A DNA stretch of 64,000 nt from Ensifer adhaerens (GTDB lineage: Bacteria; Pseudomonadota; Alphaproteobacteria; Rhizobiales; Rhizobiaceae): the NCBI RefSeq assembly GCF_002940685.1, contig NZ_PNFP01000014.1, forward strand, positions 62,001 to 126,000. The letters run 5' to 3'. Numbering within the stretch: position 1 is the stretch's first letter; each line of letters begins with the position of its first letter. Shown in pieces: positions 9,246 through 18,454 of this stretch. The translations under genes and the position numbers were made by a program. The notes beneath the pieces were generated by a model. It did not search any database. It worked only from the letters and a program-made list of their open reading frames with translations, and was not told the DNA's origin.

Positions 9246-9533
9246 ATGAAAGTCTATCTCCTATCACTTGGCGCAGGCCTGCTCGTCGGCATCGTCTACA
9301 GTCTGCTCAATGTCCGATCACCCGCACCACCTGTCATTGCCCTGGTCGGCCTTCTCGGCATTCTGGTCGGCGAGCAGATCCTCCCGCTCGCAAAGTCGCT
9401 TTGGACAAAGGAGCCGGCGGCCATTTCCTGGATCCACCAGATCAAGCCGCACGTGTTCGGCCACCTGCCGAAGGGCACCGATCGTGTTGAGATTGCCCAT
9501 CAGGCGAAGGTGAATGCCGAGGAACGGAGCTGA
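9246..9533 (+). CDS. XapX-domain (DUF1427) small membrane protein
   Basis: A 95-residue protein with two N-terminal membrane segments (about residues 3-20 and 28-46: YLLSLGAGLLVGIVYSLL and VIALVGLLGILVGEQILP), the XapX/DUF1427 signature, and a soluble tail of about 45 residues. Family function is unknown. Its stop codon overlaps the ATG of the amidohydrolase gene (shared A at 9533), so the two are translationally coupled. Homologues often sit beside isochorismatase and amidohydrolase genes, as here. Confidence 0.82.
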   Translation: MKVYLLSLGAGLLVGIVYSLLNVRSPAPPVIALVGLLGILVGEQILPLAKSLWTKEPAAISWIHQIKPHVFGHLPKGTDRVEIAHQAKVNAEERS

Positions 9534-11515
9534 TGACGACGCGTCGATCCTTTCTTGGAGGCGCATCGAGTCTGGCGTTCTCGAACCTCTTCTCCCCGGC
9601 AAAAGCCGCCAATCCCAACCCGACCGGAGTAGACACCATGCATCCCGACCTGATCCTCCACAATGGCCGCGTGACGACCCTTGACCGGACCAATCCGAAT
9701 GCGACGGCGATCGCCATCAAGGACGGGCTGTTTCTGGAAGTCGGATCCGACAGCGAAATCATCGCACTCGCAGGTTCCAACACCAGGGTCGTCGATCTCA
9801 AGGGCAAGCGCGTCCTGCCCGGTCTCATTGACAACCACACCCACGTCGTGCGCGGTGGCCTGAACTACAACATGGAACTGCGCTGGGACGGCGTGCGCTC
9901 GCTCGCCGACGCAATGGATATGCTGAAGCGGCAGGTGGCCATCACGCCTGCGCCGCAATGGGTGCGCGTGGTCGGCGGCTTCACCGAACACCAGTTCGCC
10001 GAAAAACGCCTTCCCACCATCGAGGAAATCAACACAGTCGCGCCCGACACGCCTGTCTTCCTACTTCATCTCTATGACCGCGCGCTGCTCAACGGCGCCG
10101 CTCTTCGTGCCGTCGGATACACCCGCGATACGCCGAACCCGCCTGGTGGGGAGATCACCCGTGATGCCATTGGGAACCCTACAGGCATGCTTCTCGCCAA
10201 GCCGAATGCGGGTATTCTGTATTCGACACTTGCGAAGGGTCCGAAGCTTCCTCTCGACTATCAGATCAACTCGACCCGCCACTTCATGCGCGAACTCAAT
10301 CGCCTCGGTGTGACAGGTGTCATCGATGCAGGCGGCGGCTTCCAGAACTATCCCGACGATTATGAAGTCATCCAGAAGCTTTCAGACGAGGGCCAGATGA
10401 CGGTGCGGCTGGCCTACAACCTCTTCACCCAGAAGCCGAAGGAAGAGAAGCAGGACTTCCTGAACTGGACGCAGTCAGTCAAATACAAGCAGGGCAATGA
10501 CTACTTCCGTCATAACGGTGCTGGAGAGATGCTCGTCTTCTCGGCTGCCGACTTCGAGGATTTCCGCCAGCCGCGTCCGGAGATGGCCCCGGAAATGGAA
10601 GGCGAGCTTGAAGAGGTCGTCCGGGTCCTGGCGGAAAACCGCTGGCCCTGGCGTCTGCATGCCACCTACGACGAGACGATCTCTCGCGCCCTCGATGTGT
10701 TCGAGGAGGTCAACAAGGACATTCCGCTCGAAGGGCTGAACTGGTTCTTCGACCATGCCGAAACCATCTCGGACCGCTCTATCGACCGTATCGCCGCACT
10801 CGGCGGTGGCATCGCCACGCAGCACCGCATGGCCTACCAGGGCGAATACTTCGTTGAGCGGTACGGTCATGGCGTGGCCGAGGCAACGCCGCCGATCCGC
10901 CGCATGCTCGACAAGGGCGTCAACGTCTCGGCCGGCACAGACGCCACCCGCGTCGCCTCTTACAATCCTTGGGTTTCGTTGTCGTGGATGGTGACCGGCA
11001 AGACGGTCGGCGGCATGCAGCTCTACCCGCGCGCCAACTGCCTCGACCGTGAAACCGCGCTGCGGATGTGGACCGAGAAGGTCACCTGGTTCTCCAATGA
11101 GGAAGGCAAGAAGGGCCGCATCGAGAAAGGGCAGTTCGCCGACCTCGTGGTGCCGGACAAGGACTTCTTCTCCTGCGCCGAGGACGAGATCTCCTTCCTA
11201 GTATCGGAGCTGACCATGGTCGGCGGCAAGATCGTCTATGGCGCGGGCGACTTTGAGACACTGGACGAGAACGACATCCCGCCCGCGATGCCCGACTGGT
11301 CGCCTGTCCGCAAATTCGGCGGCTATGCCGCCTGGGGTGAACCGGAAGGGGCAGGCGCTCGTTCCCTGCGCCGCACCGCGATCTCCGCATGCGGATGTGC
11401 GAGCGATTGCGGCGTTCACGGCCATGACCACGCCGGAGCCTGGACATCCAAGCTGCCGATCGCCGATCTCAAAGGTTTCTTCGGCGCTCTCGGCTGCTCG
11501 TGCTGGGCGGTCTGA
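9533..11515 (+). CDS. Amidohydrolase family protein (YtcJ-like) with Tat signal and Cys-rich tail
   Basis: A 660-residue metal-dependent hydrolase of the amidohydrolase_3 group. The N-terminus TTRRSFLGGASSLAF is a twin-arginine signal. The metal-binding pair DNHTHVV follows the beta-sandwich segment, and a later histidine/aspartate set is seen in HATYDE, DHAE and SAGTDATR. An internal start at about 9638 (MHPDLILHNG) would remove the signal. The last 40 residues hold several cysteines and histidines (CGCASDCGVHGHDH, then GCSC), an uncommon addition that might bind metal. It is translationally coupled to XapX, and its reaction is unknown. Confidence 0.85.
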   Translation: MTTRRSFLGGASSLAFSNLFSPAKAANPNPTGVDTMHPDLILHNGRVTTLDRTNPNATAIAIKDGLFLEVGSDSEIIALAGSNTRVVDLKGKRVLPGLIDNHTHVVRGGLNYNMELRWDGVRSLADAMDMLKRQVAITPAPQWVRVVGGFTEHQFAEKRLPTIEEINTVAPDTPVFLLHLYDRALLNGAALRAVGYTRDTPNPPGGEITRDAIGNPTGMLLAKPNAGILYSTLAKGPKLPLDYQINSTRHFMRELNRLGVTGVIDAGGGFQNYPDDYEVIQKLSDEGQMTVRLAYNLFTQKPKEEKQDFLNWTQSVKYKQGNDYFRHNGAGEMLVFSAADFEDFRQPRPEMAPEMEGELEEVVRVLAENRWPWRLHATYDETISRALDVFEEVNKDIPLEGLNWFFDHAETISDRSIDRIAALGGGIATQHRMAYQGEYFVERYGHGVAEATPPIRRMLDKGVNVSAGTDATRVASYNPWVSLSWMVTGKTVGGMQLYPRANCLDRETALRMWTEKVTWFSNEEGKKGRIEKGQFADLVVPDKDFFSCAEDEISFLVSELTMVGGKIVYGAGDFETLDENDIPPAMPDWSPVRKFGGYAAWGEPEGAGARSLRRTAISACGCASDCGVHGHDHAGAWTSKLPIADLKGFFGALGCSCWAV

Positions 11516-11573
11516 ACAAACTTCAGTTCGGGTGAGCCGGATCACCCGAGCTTCACACTATAATTGCAGAATA

Positions 11574-11603
11574 TGCAATTAAATCGAAACTTTTGCTGCA
11601 ATT
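11574..11603 (+). promoter_or_regulatory. LysR-regulon operator, copy 4 (doxX promoter)
   Basis: GCAATT boxes start at 11575 and 11598, 23 bp apart, with AAATCGAAAC between them. An extra half-site (ATTGCA) lies just upstream near 11563. The site is 74 bp before the DoxX-family start. Confidence 0.72.
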
Positions 11604-11676
11604 GTTGGCAGGGCGGCGCCCAGACAATATCGCTCCATAGAATGAAACGGCTCGCGGTGAACACGCAGGAGTAGAT

Positions 11677-12120
11677 ATGACCTACCAATCTCTAAAATCC
11701 CACTCAGTCCGGAGTGGCTTGACACGCGTCGTCGCCTCGCCTGTCGTGCGGACGGTTTCGCTGCTCGCGCTTTGCGCAGCCTATGTCCAGGGTCCGCTCA
11801 CCAAGATCTTCGACTTCAATGGCGCGTTGGCGGAGATGGATCATTTCGATCTGCAGCCGGCCGCGTACTTCGCAATCGCCGTTATCGCATTCGAACTGAC
11901 GGCTTCCGCCCTGGTGATCTCCGGCTTCCTGCGGTGGGCGGGTTCCCTGGCGCTGGCCGGCTTCACGCTTCTCGCGACCTTTATCGCTTTGCGCTTCTGG
12001 GAGATGGCTCCGGGTCTGGACCGCATGATGGCGACCAACGCCTTCTTCGAACATCTCGGTCTCTGTGGCGCATTCCTCTTCGTCGCCGCATTCGACTTGT
12101 CCATGGCAGCTGGCAAATGA
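11677..12120 (+). CDS. DoxX-family membrane protein
   Basis: A 147-residue inner-membrane protein with four predicted helices (about residues 20-45, 60-80, 85-110 and 120-142), as in the DoxX family. Members are linked to quinone or thiol redox chemistry at the membrane, but the specific role here is unknown. GGAG lies 6 nt before ATG 11677. Its stop overlaps the start of the MFS gene (ATGA), so they form one transcription unit behind operator copy 4. Confidence 0.85.
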   Translation: MTYQSLKSHSVRSGLTRVVASPVVRTVSLLALCAAYVQGPLTKIFDFNGALAEMDHFDLQPAAYFAIAVIAFELTASALVISGFLRWAGSLALAGFTLLATFIALRFWEMAPGLDRMMATNAFFEHLGLCGAFLFVAAFDLSMAAGK

Positions 12121-13715
12121 GGGCCGCAAAATCATCTGGGGGCACCTTCGCTCCCCTCGCTCAGCCTGTGTTCGCGGTCCTCTGGGTCGCAACCGTCCTT
12201 GGCAACACCGGAAGCTTCATGCGCGATGTCGCAAGCTCCTGGCTGATCACAGACCTGTCGGCATCCCCTGCCGCAGTCGCCATGGTTCAGGCGGCGGGAA
12301 CCCTGCCGATCTTCCTGCTTGCAATCCCTGCGGGCGTTCTCACCGACATCCTCGATCGTCGCAGGTTCCTGATCGCCATCCAGGTGCTGTTGGCCTCCGT
12401 CAGTATCTCCCTGATGGTGCTCGCTCAGACTGGCATGCTCTCGGTCAGCGCGCTGATCGGCCTGACCTTCCTCGGCGGCATCGGTGCCGCGCTCATGGGA
12501 CCGACGTGGCAAGCAATCGTTCCGGAACTGGTGAACCGCGAGAACGTGAAGAGTGCAGTTGCTCTCAATTCGCTCGGCATCAACATTGCCCGATCCATCG
12601 GTCCTGCGGCGGGTGGTCTCCTTCTAGCCGCCTTCGGAGCCGGGATCACCTATGGCGCGGACGTTGCCAGCTACATCGTGGTGATTGCTGCTCTCGTTTG
12701 GTGGCCTCGTGCGAAGAATGCCAATGACGCGCTTCAGGAGAACTTCTTCGGTGCCTTCCGGGCAGGACTTCGCTACACCCGCTCCAGCAGGCCGCTCCAC
12801 GTCGTTCTTATACGTGCGGCCGTCTTCTTCGCCTTCGCCAGCGCTGCCTGGGCGCTCTTGCCACTCGTTGCCCGCCAATTGCTCCGTGGTGATGCCAGCT
12901 TCTACGGCATCCTCCTTGGTGCTGTCGGAGCAGGTGCGATCGGCGGTGCGCTGGTCATGCCAAAATTGCGCGAACGCCTGAGTTCCGACGGTCTTCTTCT
13001 TGGTGCAGCGGTGATCACTTCCATCGTCATGGGTGTTCTGTCGCTTGCTCCGCCGCGACTCGCCGCGCTCATCGGACTTCTTTTCCTCGGGGGCGCATGG
13101 ATCACCGCCCTGACGACACTCAATGCCGCCGCGCAGTCCGTCCTACCAAACTGGGTGCGAGGTCGTGGTCTCGCCGTCTATCTGACGGTCTTCAACGGCG
13201 CGATGACAGCAGGAAGCCTCGGCTGGGGCGCTGTCGGTGAGGCTGTCGGCATTCAGTCCACCTTGGTCATCGGATCCGTCGGCCTCCTAATCGCCGGGTT
13301 CGTCATGCATCGCGTGAAACTCCCGGCAGGCGATGCCGACATGGTGCCGTCGAACCACTGGCCGGAACCTCTTGTCGCCGAACCTGTCGCCCACGACCGT
13401 GGCCCGGTTCTGATACTCATCGAGTATCGTGTCGAGAAGCACCACCGCAGCGCATTCCTGCACGCTCTCGACGATCTCTCCTACGAGCGTCGGCGCGATG
13501 GAGCCTATGGATGGGGTGTCACCGAAGACTCAGCCGACCCCGAGAAGATCGTTGAGTGGTTCATGGTTGAGTCCTGGGCTGAGCACCTTCGCCAGCACAG
13601 GCGGGTGTCCAACGCCGACGCCGATCTGCAGGGCAAGATAGTTGCTTACCATGTCGGCCCCGACAGGCCTGTCGTTCGTCACTTCCTGACGATAAATCGA
13701 CCCAGTATCGCATAA
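12117..13715 (+). CDS. MFS exporter (MFS_3/EntS-like) with C-terminal monooxygenase-like domain
   Basis: A 532-residue protein. Residues 1-405 form a 12-helix major-facilitator transporter of the enterobactin-exporter type. Residues about 420-520 form a soluble tail (VLILIEYRVEKHHRSAFLHAL, then a WFMVESWAEH segment) that resembles the dimeric alpha/beta-barrel antibiotic-monooxygenase fold seen in some proteobacterial MFS_3 proteins. ATG 12117 overlaps the DoxX stop. It likely exports the compound, or its product, that induces the regulon. The terminator hairpin at 13726 follows directly. Confidence 0.87.
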   Translation: MRAAKSSGGTFAPLAQPVFAVLWVATVLGNTGSFMRDVASSWLITDLSASPAAVAMVQAAGTLPIFLLAIPAGVLTDILDRRRFLIAIQVLLASVSISLMVLAQTGMLSVSALIGLTFLGGIGAALMGPTWQAIVPELVNRENVKSAVALNSLGINIARSIGPAAGGLLLAAFGAGITYGADVASYIVVIAALVWWPRAKNANDALQENFFGAFRAGLRYTRSSRPLHVVLIRAAVFFAFASAAWALLPLVARQLLRGDASFYGILLGAVGAGAIGGALVMPKLRERLSSDGLLLGAAVITSIVMGVLSLAPPRLAALIGLLFLGGAWITALTTLNAAAQSVLPNWVRGRGLAVYLTVFNGAMTAGSLGWGAVGEAVGIQSTLVIGSVGLLIAGFVMHRVKLPAGDADMVPSNHWPEPLVAEPVAHDRGPVLILIEYRVEKHHRSAFLHALDDLSYERRRDGAYGWGVTEDSADPEKIVEWFMVESWAEHLRQHRRVSNADADLQGKIVAYHVGPDRPVVRHFLTINRPSIA

Positions 13716-13725
13716 CGGATAGAGG

Positions 13726-13753
13726 AGCGGCGGCTGCGGCCGCCGCTTGGTTT
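13726..13753 (+). terminator. Rho-independent terminator after the doxX-MFS unit
   Basis: A perfect 9-bp GC stem AGCGGCGGC / GCCGCCGCT with loop TGCG is followed by TGGTTTGTTT. It starts 11 nt after the MFS stop codon. Confidence 0.75.
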
Positions 13754-14196
13754 GTTTATCCCACGCTGCCAGCCGTGCAAGCTATGTTCTCGACGCCTCG
13801 CTGACGAACCAGAAGATCTATCTGTTCTCCGCCCATGGGCTCGGGGTCAACGGATACTTTGGCACCCCCAGACATGCGTCGCCAGTTCGATTCCTTTCAA
13901 GGCGAGAGGTTCGTCAATTCGGTCCAATGCGGACGATAGCTTCGCGATGTCGCCCATCAATTGCTGGGTCCGCGACAGTCATCCGTCAGCTCAGCGGGCG
14001 GCCGTCGGGCAGGAAAATTGGCGTGTGCGCCTGGTCGCGGGTTCAAGATTCGATCTTGGGTCTTGCGCAGGCATCCTTATGACCTTATCCCGATTACTGT
14101 CACTAATTGACATCGCACTTCGAATTAGAATGTACCTTCTGGGATGGACGATCAGGCGATGGAGCTTGGTCCCGTTGACTTGCTTGGCTTGGTCCT
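13754..14196. other. Intergenic stretch, no gene recognised
   Basis: About 440 bp between the MFS terminator and the convergent cyclase gene. Open frames exist but lack plausible starts and resemble nothing I know. Confidence 0.5.
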
Positions 14197-16095
14197 TCAA
14201 TGCGGTTGGGGCGAAGTACATTCCGGCAGGCGCAACGGCTTCTCCATCTTCGCGAGCTCTTCCGCCTTGGCGCAATCAGGAAAGCCGACCAGCCGCATGG
14301 TTTCGATCAACCGCTGGCGCTCCGCTTCGTTGAAACCGGGAATGTTGACAAATCCCTCGACCGTCAAATTGGGAAACCGCTTGAGTCCGTCCGTTACTGA
14401 GACCTTCGCTTCTTCAGTTCGGCCAAGAGCCGCAAGCGCGCCAGAACGCATCACCCAGTGTTTCCTGCCATAGTTTTCCGGCGTCAAACGGTCCAGCATC
14501 CGCAGCGCATCCTCATACCGGCCAGCCATGAAGTAGGCATGAGTGAAAATCCTGGCGCTCCACATCGGGAAACCGGGGTTGAGACTGATCGCCTTGTCGA
14601 CCAGTTCCGCGGTGCGCTCGGGCTCGCCGAAGGTCGAGGCCCAATCTATATAGAATGTCAAAACTTCGAACTGACCGGGAGCGAGGCGCAGCGCGGTATC
14701 GAACTCTGCCTTGGCGCGTTCGATTTCGCCTCTGTCACCTAAAATGATGGCATAAACAGCATGCGCCTCGGCATCGCGCGGGTCGAGCTGGACGGCGCGC
14801 TCGGCAGCCTCGGCAGACAGAGCCCGGTTCTTTTCGGGTTCAACCCCAAAACCGGTCAAGACACCATGGGAATGGCTAAGTTCGACCCAGGCGCGGGCAA
14901 GGCCGGGGTCCAGTTCGACTGCGCGGGTAAGCAGCCTGACGGCCTCCTCGACATCTGCCTGATTGACTTGCTCGAGTTTTTCGGTGCCCAGCAGATAAAG
15001 TTCGTAGGCATTGAGATTCTCAGGCGGCTTTCGGTGGGCAGTGATGCGGCCGGCCTCCTGGACCAAACCTGCGCCACCGCCAAGGCGGTTCGAAATCTGC
15101 TCGGAAATTTCGATCTGGATTGCAAACAAGTCCTCGTCCGGCCGGTCCCAGCGCTGCGACCAAAGATGTTTGCCCGTTTTGGCGTCGATGAGCTGCGCCG
15201 TAATTCTTACGCGCTCAGACTGTCGCTGGATGGAGCCCTCGACCACAAATCCGGCGCCAAGCGCCTTACCCACTTCCCTCGGCCCGGCTGGTTTGTCCCG
15301 GTATTGTTCGGTCGAGTTACGGGCGATCACCTGGAATTCAGGGAACCCCGCCAGATCGGTGATTATGTCCTCAGTGAGGCCATCGGCGAGGCGTCCGGTC
15401 GCCTCGTCGCCGCCGTAGTTGTCGAATGGCAGCACCGCTACCGAAGGTTTGCCGCTTTCTATTGCAGTCGGCCAGAATTGCCAGACCGCCCCGGCCAAAA
15501 ACAGAATAAGGACTGGCAAGGCTGCTGCTGCCCAAACCCAGCGCGGCGGCGATGACCGCGCTGGTCGGCGAGCGGCTCGTCCCTCAAGGATGACGCGGAA
15601 GGCCTGCACCGGTTCGACGATATTCTTCACCTTCTGTTCGCCCATCGGCTCGAAGCCGAAAGCCAGCTTCTTCTCAACCTCCCTGGTGACCTTTCCCGAG
15701 ACACAGATGCCTCCCGGGTCTGCCAGTTGCTGAAGCCTGGCCGCGACATTGACGCCCTCGCCATACCGGTCCTCGCCCTCGACGATGACCTCGCCGAGAT
15801 TGATCCCAATCCTGACTCGGATCCGCTGGTCCTCGGGAACGGCGGCATTCCGTTCCGCCAGACCGCGCTGCAGCGAGACGGCGCATTCCACGGCGTCCAC
15901 CACACTGCCAAATTCGGCGAGCATCCCGTCACCCATGAGCTTGAAAATCTGGCCGTGATGGCGGGCAATCTCCGGCTCAAACAGTTCCTTGCGTCGGGCA
16001 CGAAGGCGCTCGAATGTGCCGGACTCGTCGCGTTCCATCAGCGCGGAATAGCCCACGACATCAGCAGCGAGGATAGCGGAAAGCTTGCGGTCCAT
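14197..16095 (-). CDS. Class III adenylate cyclase with TPR-rich C-terminus
   Basis: A 632-residue protein. Residues 1-170 form a class III nucleotide cyclase domain: metal aspartates in LAADVVGYS and KLMGDGMLAEF (with the ATP-selecting Lys before LMGD), and the transition-state Asn/Arg pair in GEGVNVAARLQ. A single membrane helix (about residues 186-210) follows. Residues 220-350 hold the segment typical of rhizobial cyclases (VAVLPFDNYGGDE..ADGLTEDIITDLA), and the remainder has tetratricopeptide-like repeats. All catalytic residues are present, so it should make cAMP. Rhizobia carry many such paralogues, so no specific role can be assigned. Confidence 0.9.
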   Translation of the reverse strand: MDRKLSAILAADVVGYSALMERDESGTFERLRARRKELFEPEIARHHGQIFKLMGDGMLAEFGSVVDAVECAVSLQRGLAERNAAVPEDQRIRVRIGINLGEVIVEGEDRYGEGVNVAARLQQLADPGGICVSGKVTREVEKKLAFGFEPMGEQKVKNIVEPVQAFRVILEGRAARRPARSSPPRWVWAAAALPVLILFLAGAVWQFWPTAIESGKPSVAVLPFDNYGGDEATGRLADGLTEDIITDLAGFPEFQVIARNSTEQYRDKPAGPREVGKALGAGFVVEGSIQRQSERVRITAQLIDAKTGKHLWSQRWDRPDEDLFAIQIEISEQISNRLGGGAGLVQEAGRITAHRKPPENLNAYELYLLGTEKLEQVNQADVEEAVRLLTRAVELDPGLARAWVELSHSHGVLTGFGVEPEKNRALSAEAAERAVQLDPRDAEAHAVYAIILGDRGEIERAKAEFDTALRLAPGQFEVLTFYIDWASTFGEPERTAELVDKAISLNPGFPMWSARIFTHAYFMAGRYEDALRMLDRLTPENYGRKHWVMRSGALAALGRTEEAKVSVTDGLKRFPNLTVEGFVNIPGFNEAERQRLIETMRLVGFPDCAKAEELAKMEKPLRLPECTSPQPH

Positions 16096-16306
16096 TGGTT
16101 CAGCCTAACCCACCGGATTATAGGTCTGGTCGCACTTAAATGAAACTTCAGACCGACAGCGCTTTAGGGGAACCCGCGTATCATCCAACACGTCTACTGA
16201 ACGCCGCAGGCGGTCCCCGGAGTGGAATGCCCAGGTGAATCCGATTGTGGATCGCAAAATGTATCGACTGGAAGGGGGCGGCGCCCAGCACATCCCCGTT
16301 GGCTGT

Positions 16307-16619
16307 TCACTCCGTCTTTCGAGCCAGTATCAGCGCTGCTTCCACGCCCGATAGCTGCATCCTCTTGCTTCAATTCATCATATTGATGAGACCGGGCGCC
16401 GGAGAGGGCTTCTCGGACAAGCGCCTCCTCGGATTCAAAATGGGTGCAGAATGCTCCGTTCGTCAGACCGGCATCCGCCATTATGCCCGCCAATCCGGTG
16501 GCCGAAGCGCGGTCCTTTCGAAAGCGCTTGGACGCGACATCGACAATGCGCCGGCGTATGCTTTCGTTGTGACCCTTCTCAAACCTACGGTGCTCCGCGT
16601 CGACGCGCCCGCGACGCCG
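16307..16619 (-). pseudogene. TetR-family regulator remnant (frameshifted, shortened)
   Basis: Translation shows a typical TetR DNA-binding domain (RIVDVASKRFRKDRASATGL, then MADAGLTNGAFCTHF and EALVREAL). After QEDAAIG the frame loses similarity. Shifting by one base restores VEAALILARKTE and a stop at 16307-16309, which looks like the natural C-terminus. Most of the ligand-binding domain is missing, and no good start codon precedes the domain. It is therefore best read as a degraded gene. It lies beside another decayed gene at 16716. Confidence 0.65.
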
Positions 16620-16715
16620 AAGCGTCTCGCGTTTTTCAGTGGAAGTGGGTTGATGGGAGAAGAATGATCGCAGAGAATGCTCGGCGCAATCTAAACATTG
16701 TACTCGGAGCAATAA

Positions 16716-17317
16716 ATGTCGAACTCCGAATATATCAGCCTGGCGGACGTGGTCGCGGCGCAGATCCAATGGTGACCTGATGGTACAGGACGCCGAGATG
16801 CATCGCTTCGATGCGCTCTCGTTTGTCGATGGTTTTTCAGCAGTTTAACCTGTGGAGCCACATGACGGCGAAGGAGAACGTGATGCTGGGGCCAATGCGA
16901 GTTCAGGGGATAAACCGCGCCGGGGCCGCTGAGCTAGCCGATGGGTACTTGGCGAAAGTTGGCGTATCGCATCGACGGGACGCCTTTCCGGCATTTCTCT
17001 CAGGCGGAGAACAGCAGCGCGTAGCGATCGCCCGGGCGCTCGCGATGGAACCGGAGATCATGCTTTTCGACGAGCCCACCTCGGCGCTTGATCCCGAACT
17101 TGTCGGCGAGGTGCTTCGGGTCATGCGGGGATTGGCCGAGGAGGGAAGAACGATGATCGTCGTCACCCACGAAATGGCGTTTGCGCGCGACGTTGGCAAT
17201 CATGTCATCTTTCTCAGCCAGGGTGTGATCGAGGAACAGGGCCATCCACGCGACGTTCTGAGCAATCCGAGTTCCGAACGTCTTCAAAGCTTTCTTTCTT
17301 CGCGGCACACGAATTGA
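16716..17317 (+). pseudogene. Decayed polar-amino-acid ABC ATPase lacking Walker A
   Basis: The 5' end (ATG 16716, MSNSEYISLADVV) looks like a genuine start of an amino-acid transporter ATPase but stops after 19 codons. In another frame from about 16811 the rest of the protein resumes at the Q-loop ([14 protein letters not shown]), followed by signature LSGGEQQR, Walker [13 protein letters not shown] and VTHEMAF, ending at 17317. The segment with Walker A is gone. An internal deletion with frameshift explains this. No permease or binding-protein genes remain nearby, so the transporter is lost. Confidence 0.8.
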
Positions 17318-17363
17318 GCGCCCCTGGCCGCTTCTCCGAGTTGGGTGATCTGGAGAAGTCGGA

Positions 17364-17768
17364 TCATATCAACTTTTGCACCGCCGAAGCGGAAAAATAC
17401 CCGGCGAGAGCGGACGCCGTGGTTATGAACACACCCCAACCAATGTCCACCAAGCTTACCTCCAACGACCACCCCTTGATCGTTGCCAGATTTGTCATGT
17501 CGTAGGTGCCGAAAGCGACAAGGCCGAGCACAGCGCCCGATACCAGTGCTGTCGTCCAACGTCCGGCGCTGAGCGCAGGCATGACGGCAAAGTACGAAAC
17601 GCCGGTGACATAGATGAGGTAAAACGCCGCTGCGGCAATGAAATCTGGGTGGTCGAGCAGAAGTTCTCCAATTCGGCTGCGATAGAACTTCGACGACCCG
17701 GTCAGCCATAAGAAGTCTAAGCCGAGGAAGACGATCGCTGTCGCCACGTAGGAGATCGCGTAGGTCAT
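17364..17768 (-). CDS. DUF2177 family membrane protein
   Basis: A 134-residue protein with four predicted membrane helices (about residues 5-25, 42-64, 72-92 and 105-130). The family-typical segments FLGLDFLWLTGSSKFY and GTYDMTNLATIKGWS are visible. Function is unknown. It begins 14 bp after the ChrR-like gene on the same strand, so it is probably the third gene of the sigma/anti-sigma operon. Confidence 0.85.
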   Translation of the reverse strand: MTYAISYVATAIVFLGLDFLWLTGSSKFYRSRIGELLLDHPDFIAAAAFYLIYVTGVSYFAVMPALSAGRWTTALVSGAVLGLVAFGTYDMTNLATIKGWSLEVSLVDIGWGVFITTASALAGYFSASAVQKLI

Positions 17769-17782
17769 CCGGTCGTCTCCGA

Positions 17783-18454
17783 TCAGATCCGAAGCACAGG
17801 TTGTAGCAAACGCATAAACCAGCTCGAGAACCTGAGCGGCGCGTCGGTTACCGCCAGACAGATACAGTCTTGGCCGGGCGTTGCCACGGGCTGGTGTTCA
17901 ACGCTCGCGTCTGCCTCCTCAATATCACCGCGGGCGAACAAGAGTTCACCGTCGTGGAAGCTGCCGCGGAGCACCAGTGTTAATTCGCGCCCTCCGTGAC
18001 TGTGTTCAGGCACCGGTTTTCCAGCGGGTATGCGAAGCAGACGCGCCGTTGTCGACCGATCGGCGAGCTTGATCGGAATATGATACGCGCCACGTCCCAG
18101 GGACTTCCATTTCAAGTCCGCCAGATCTCCCCCAAGATAGGTTCGCAACGGTTCCGGGATAGTTGGTGGCGAAACCATTTTGACTGCTTCCGTCGGCTGC
18201 CTCGGCGAGGCGCTACGGTTTCTCTCCCCGTTTCGTATGCGCTGTTTCAACCGATCGAAGGACGAGACCTCGATTGGTACTGGCGATATGCTCTCAAAGA
18301 GCTCTCCGGCCGCGTCTTCCATCAGCGTCAGCCTCGCCCGGCAGTTCGGGCACAGGGCAAGATGCGTTGCAACAGCCAGTCGCCAACCCTCTTCAAGCGT
18401 GCCGGACGCAAATCCCACCAGCAGTTCGTCGCTCAGATGATGACGGATATTCAT
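17783..18454 (-). CDS. chrR: ChrR-type anti-sigma factor with cupin domain
   Basis: A 223-residue protein. The N-terminal zinc-binding anti-sigma domain has the pattern HLALCPNC (His-x3-Cys-x2-Cys near residues 31-38). The C-terminal half is a cupin (HSHGGRELTLVLRG, then FARGDIEEADASVEH), as in ChrR. In Rhodobacter, ChrR holds the ECF factor RpoE inactive until singlet oxygen or organic hydroperoxide is sensed. Its start overlaps the sigma-factor stop by 4 bp, giving coupled translation and balanced amounts. Residues for both zinc sites look intact. Confidence 0.88.
   Translation of the reverse strand: MNIRHHLSDELLVGFASGTLEEGWRLAVATHLALCPNCRARLTLMEDAAGELFESISPVPIEVSSFDRLKQRIRNGERNRSASPRQPTEAVKMVSPPTIPEPLRTYLGGDLADLKWKSLGRGAYHIPIKLADRSTTARLLRIPAGKPVPEHSHGGRELTLVLRGSFHDGELLFARGDIEEADASVEHQPVATPGQDCICLAVTDAPLRFSSWFMRLLQPVLRI

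Noticed and set aside
8284-9267. Minus-strand frame of 327 codons opposite the isochorismatase gene
   Set aside because: It lies antisense to a well-supported gene, covers the operator region and has no family similarity.
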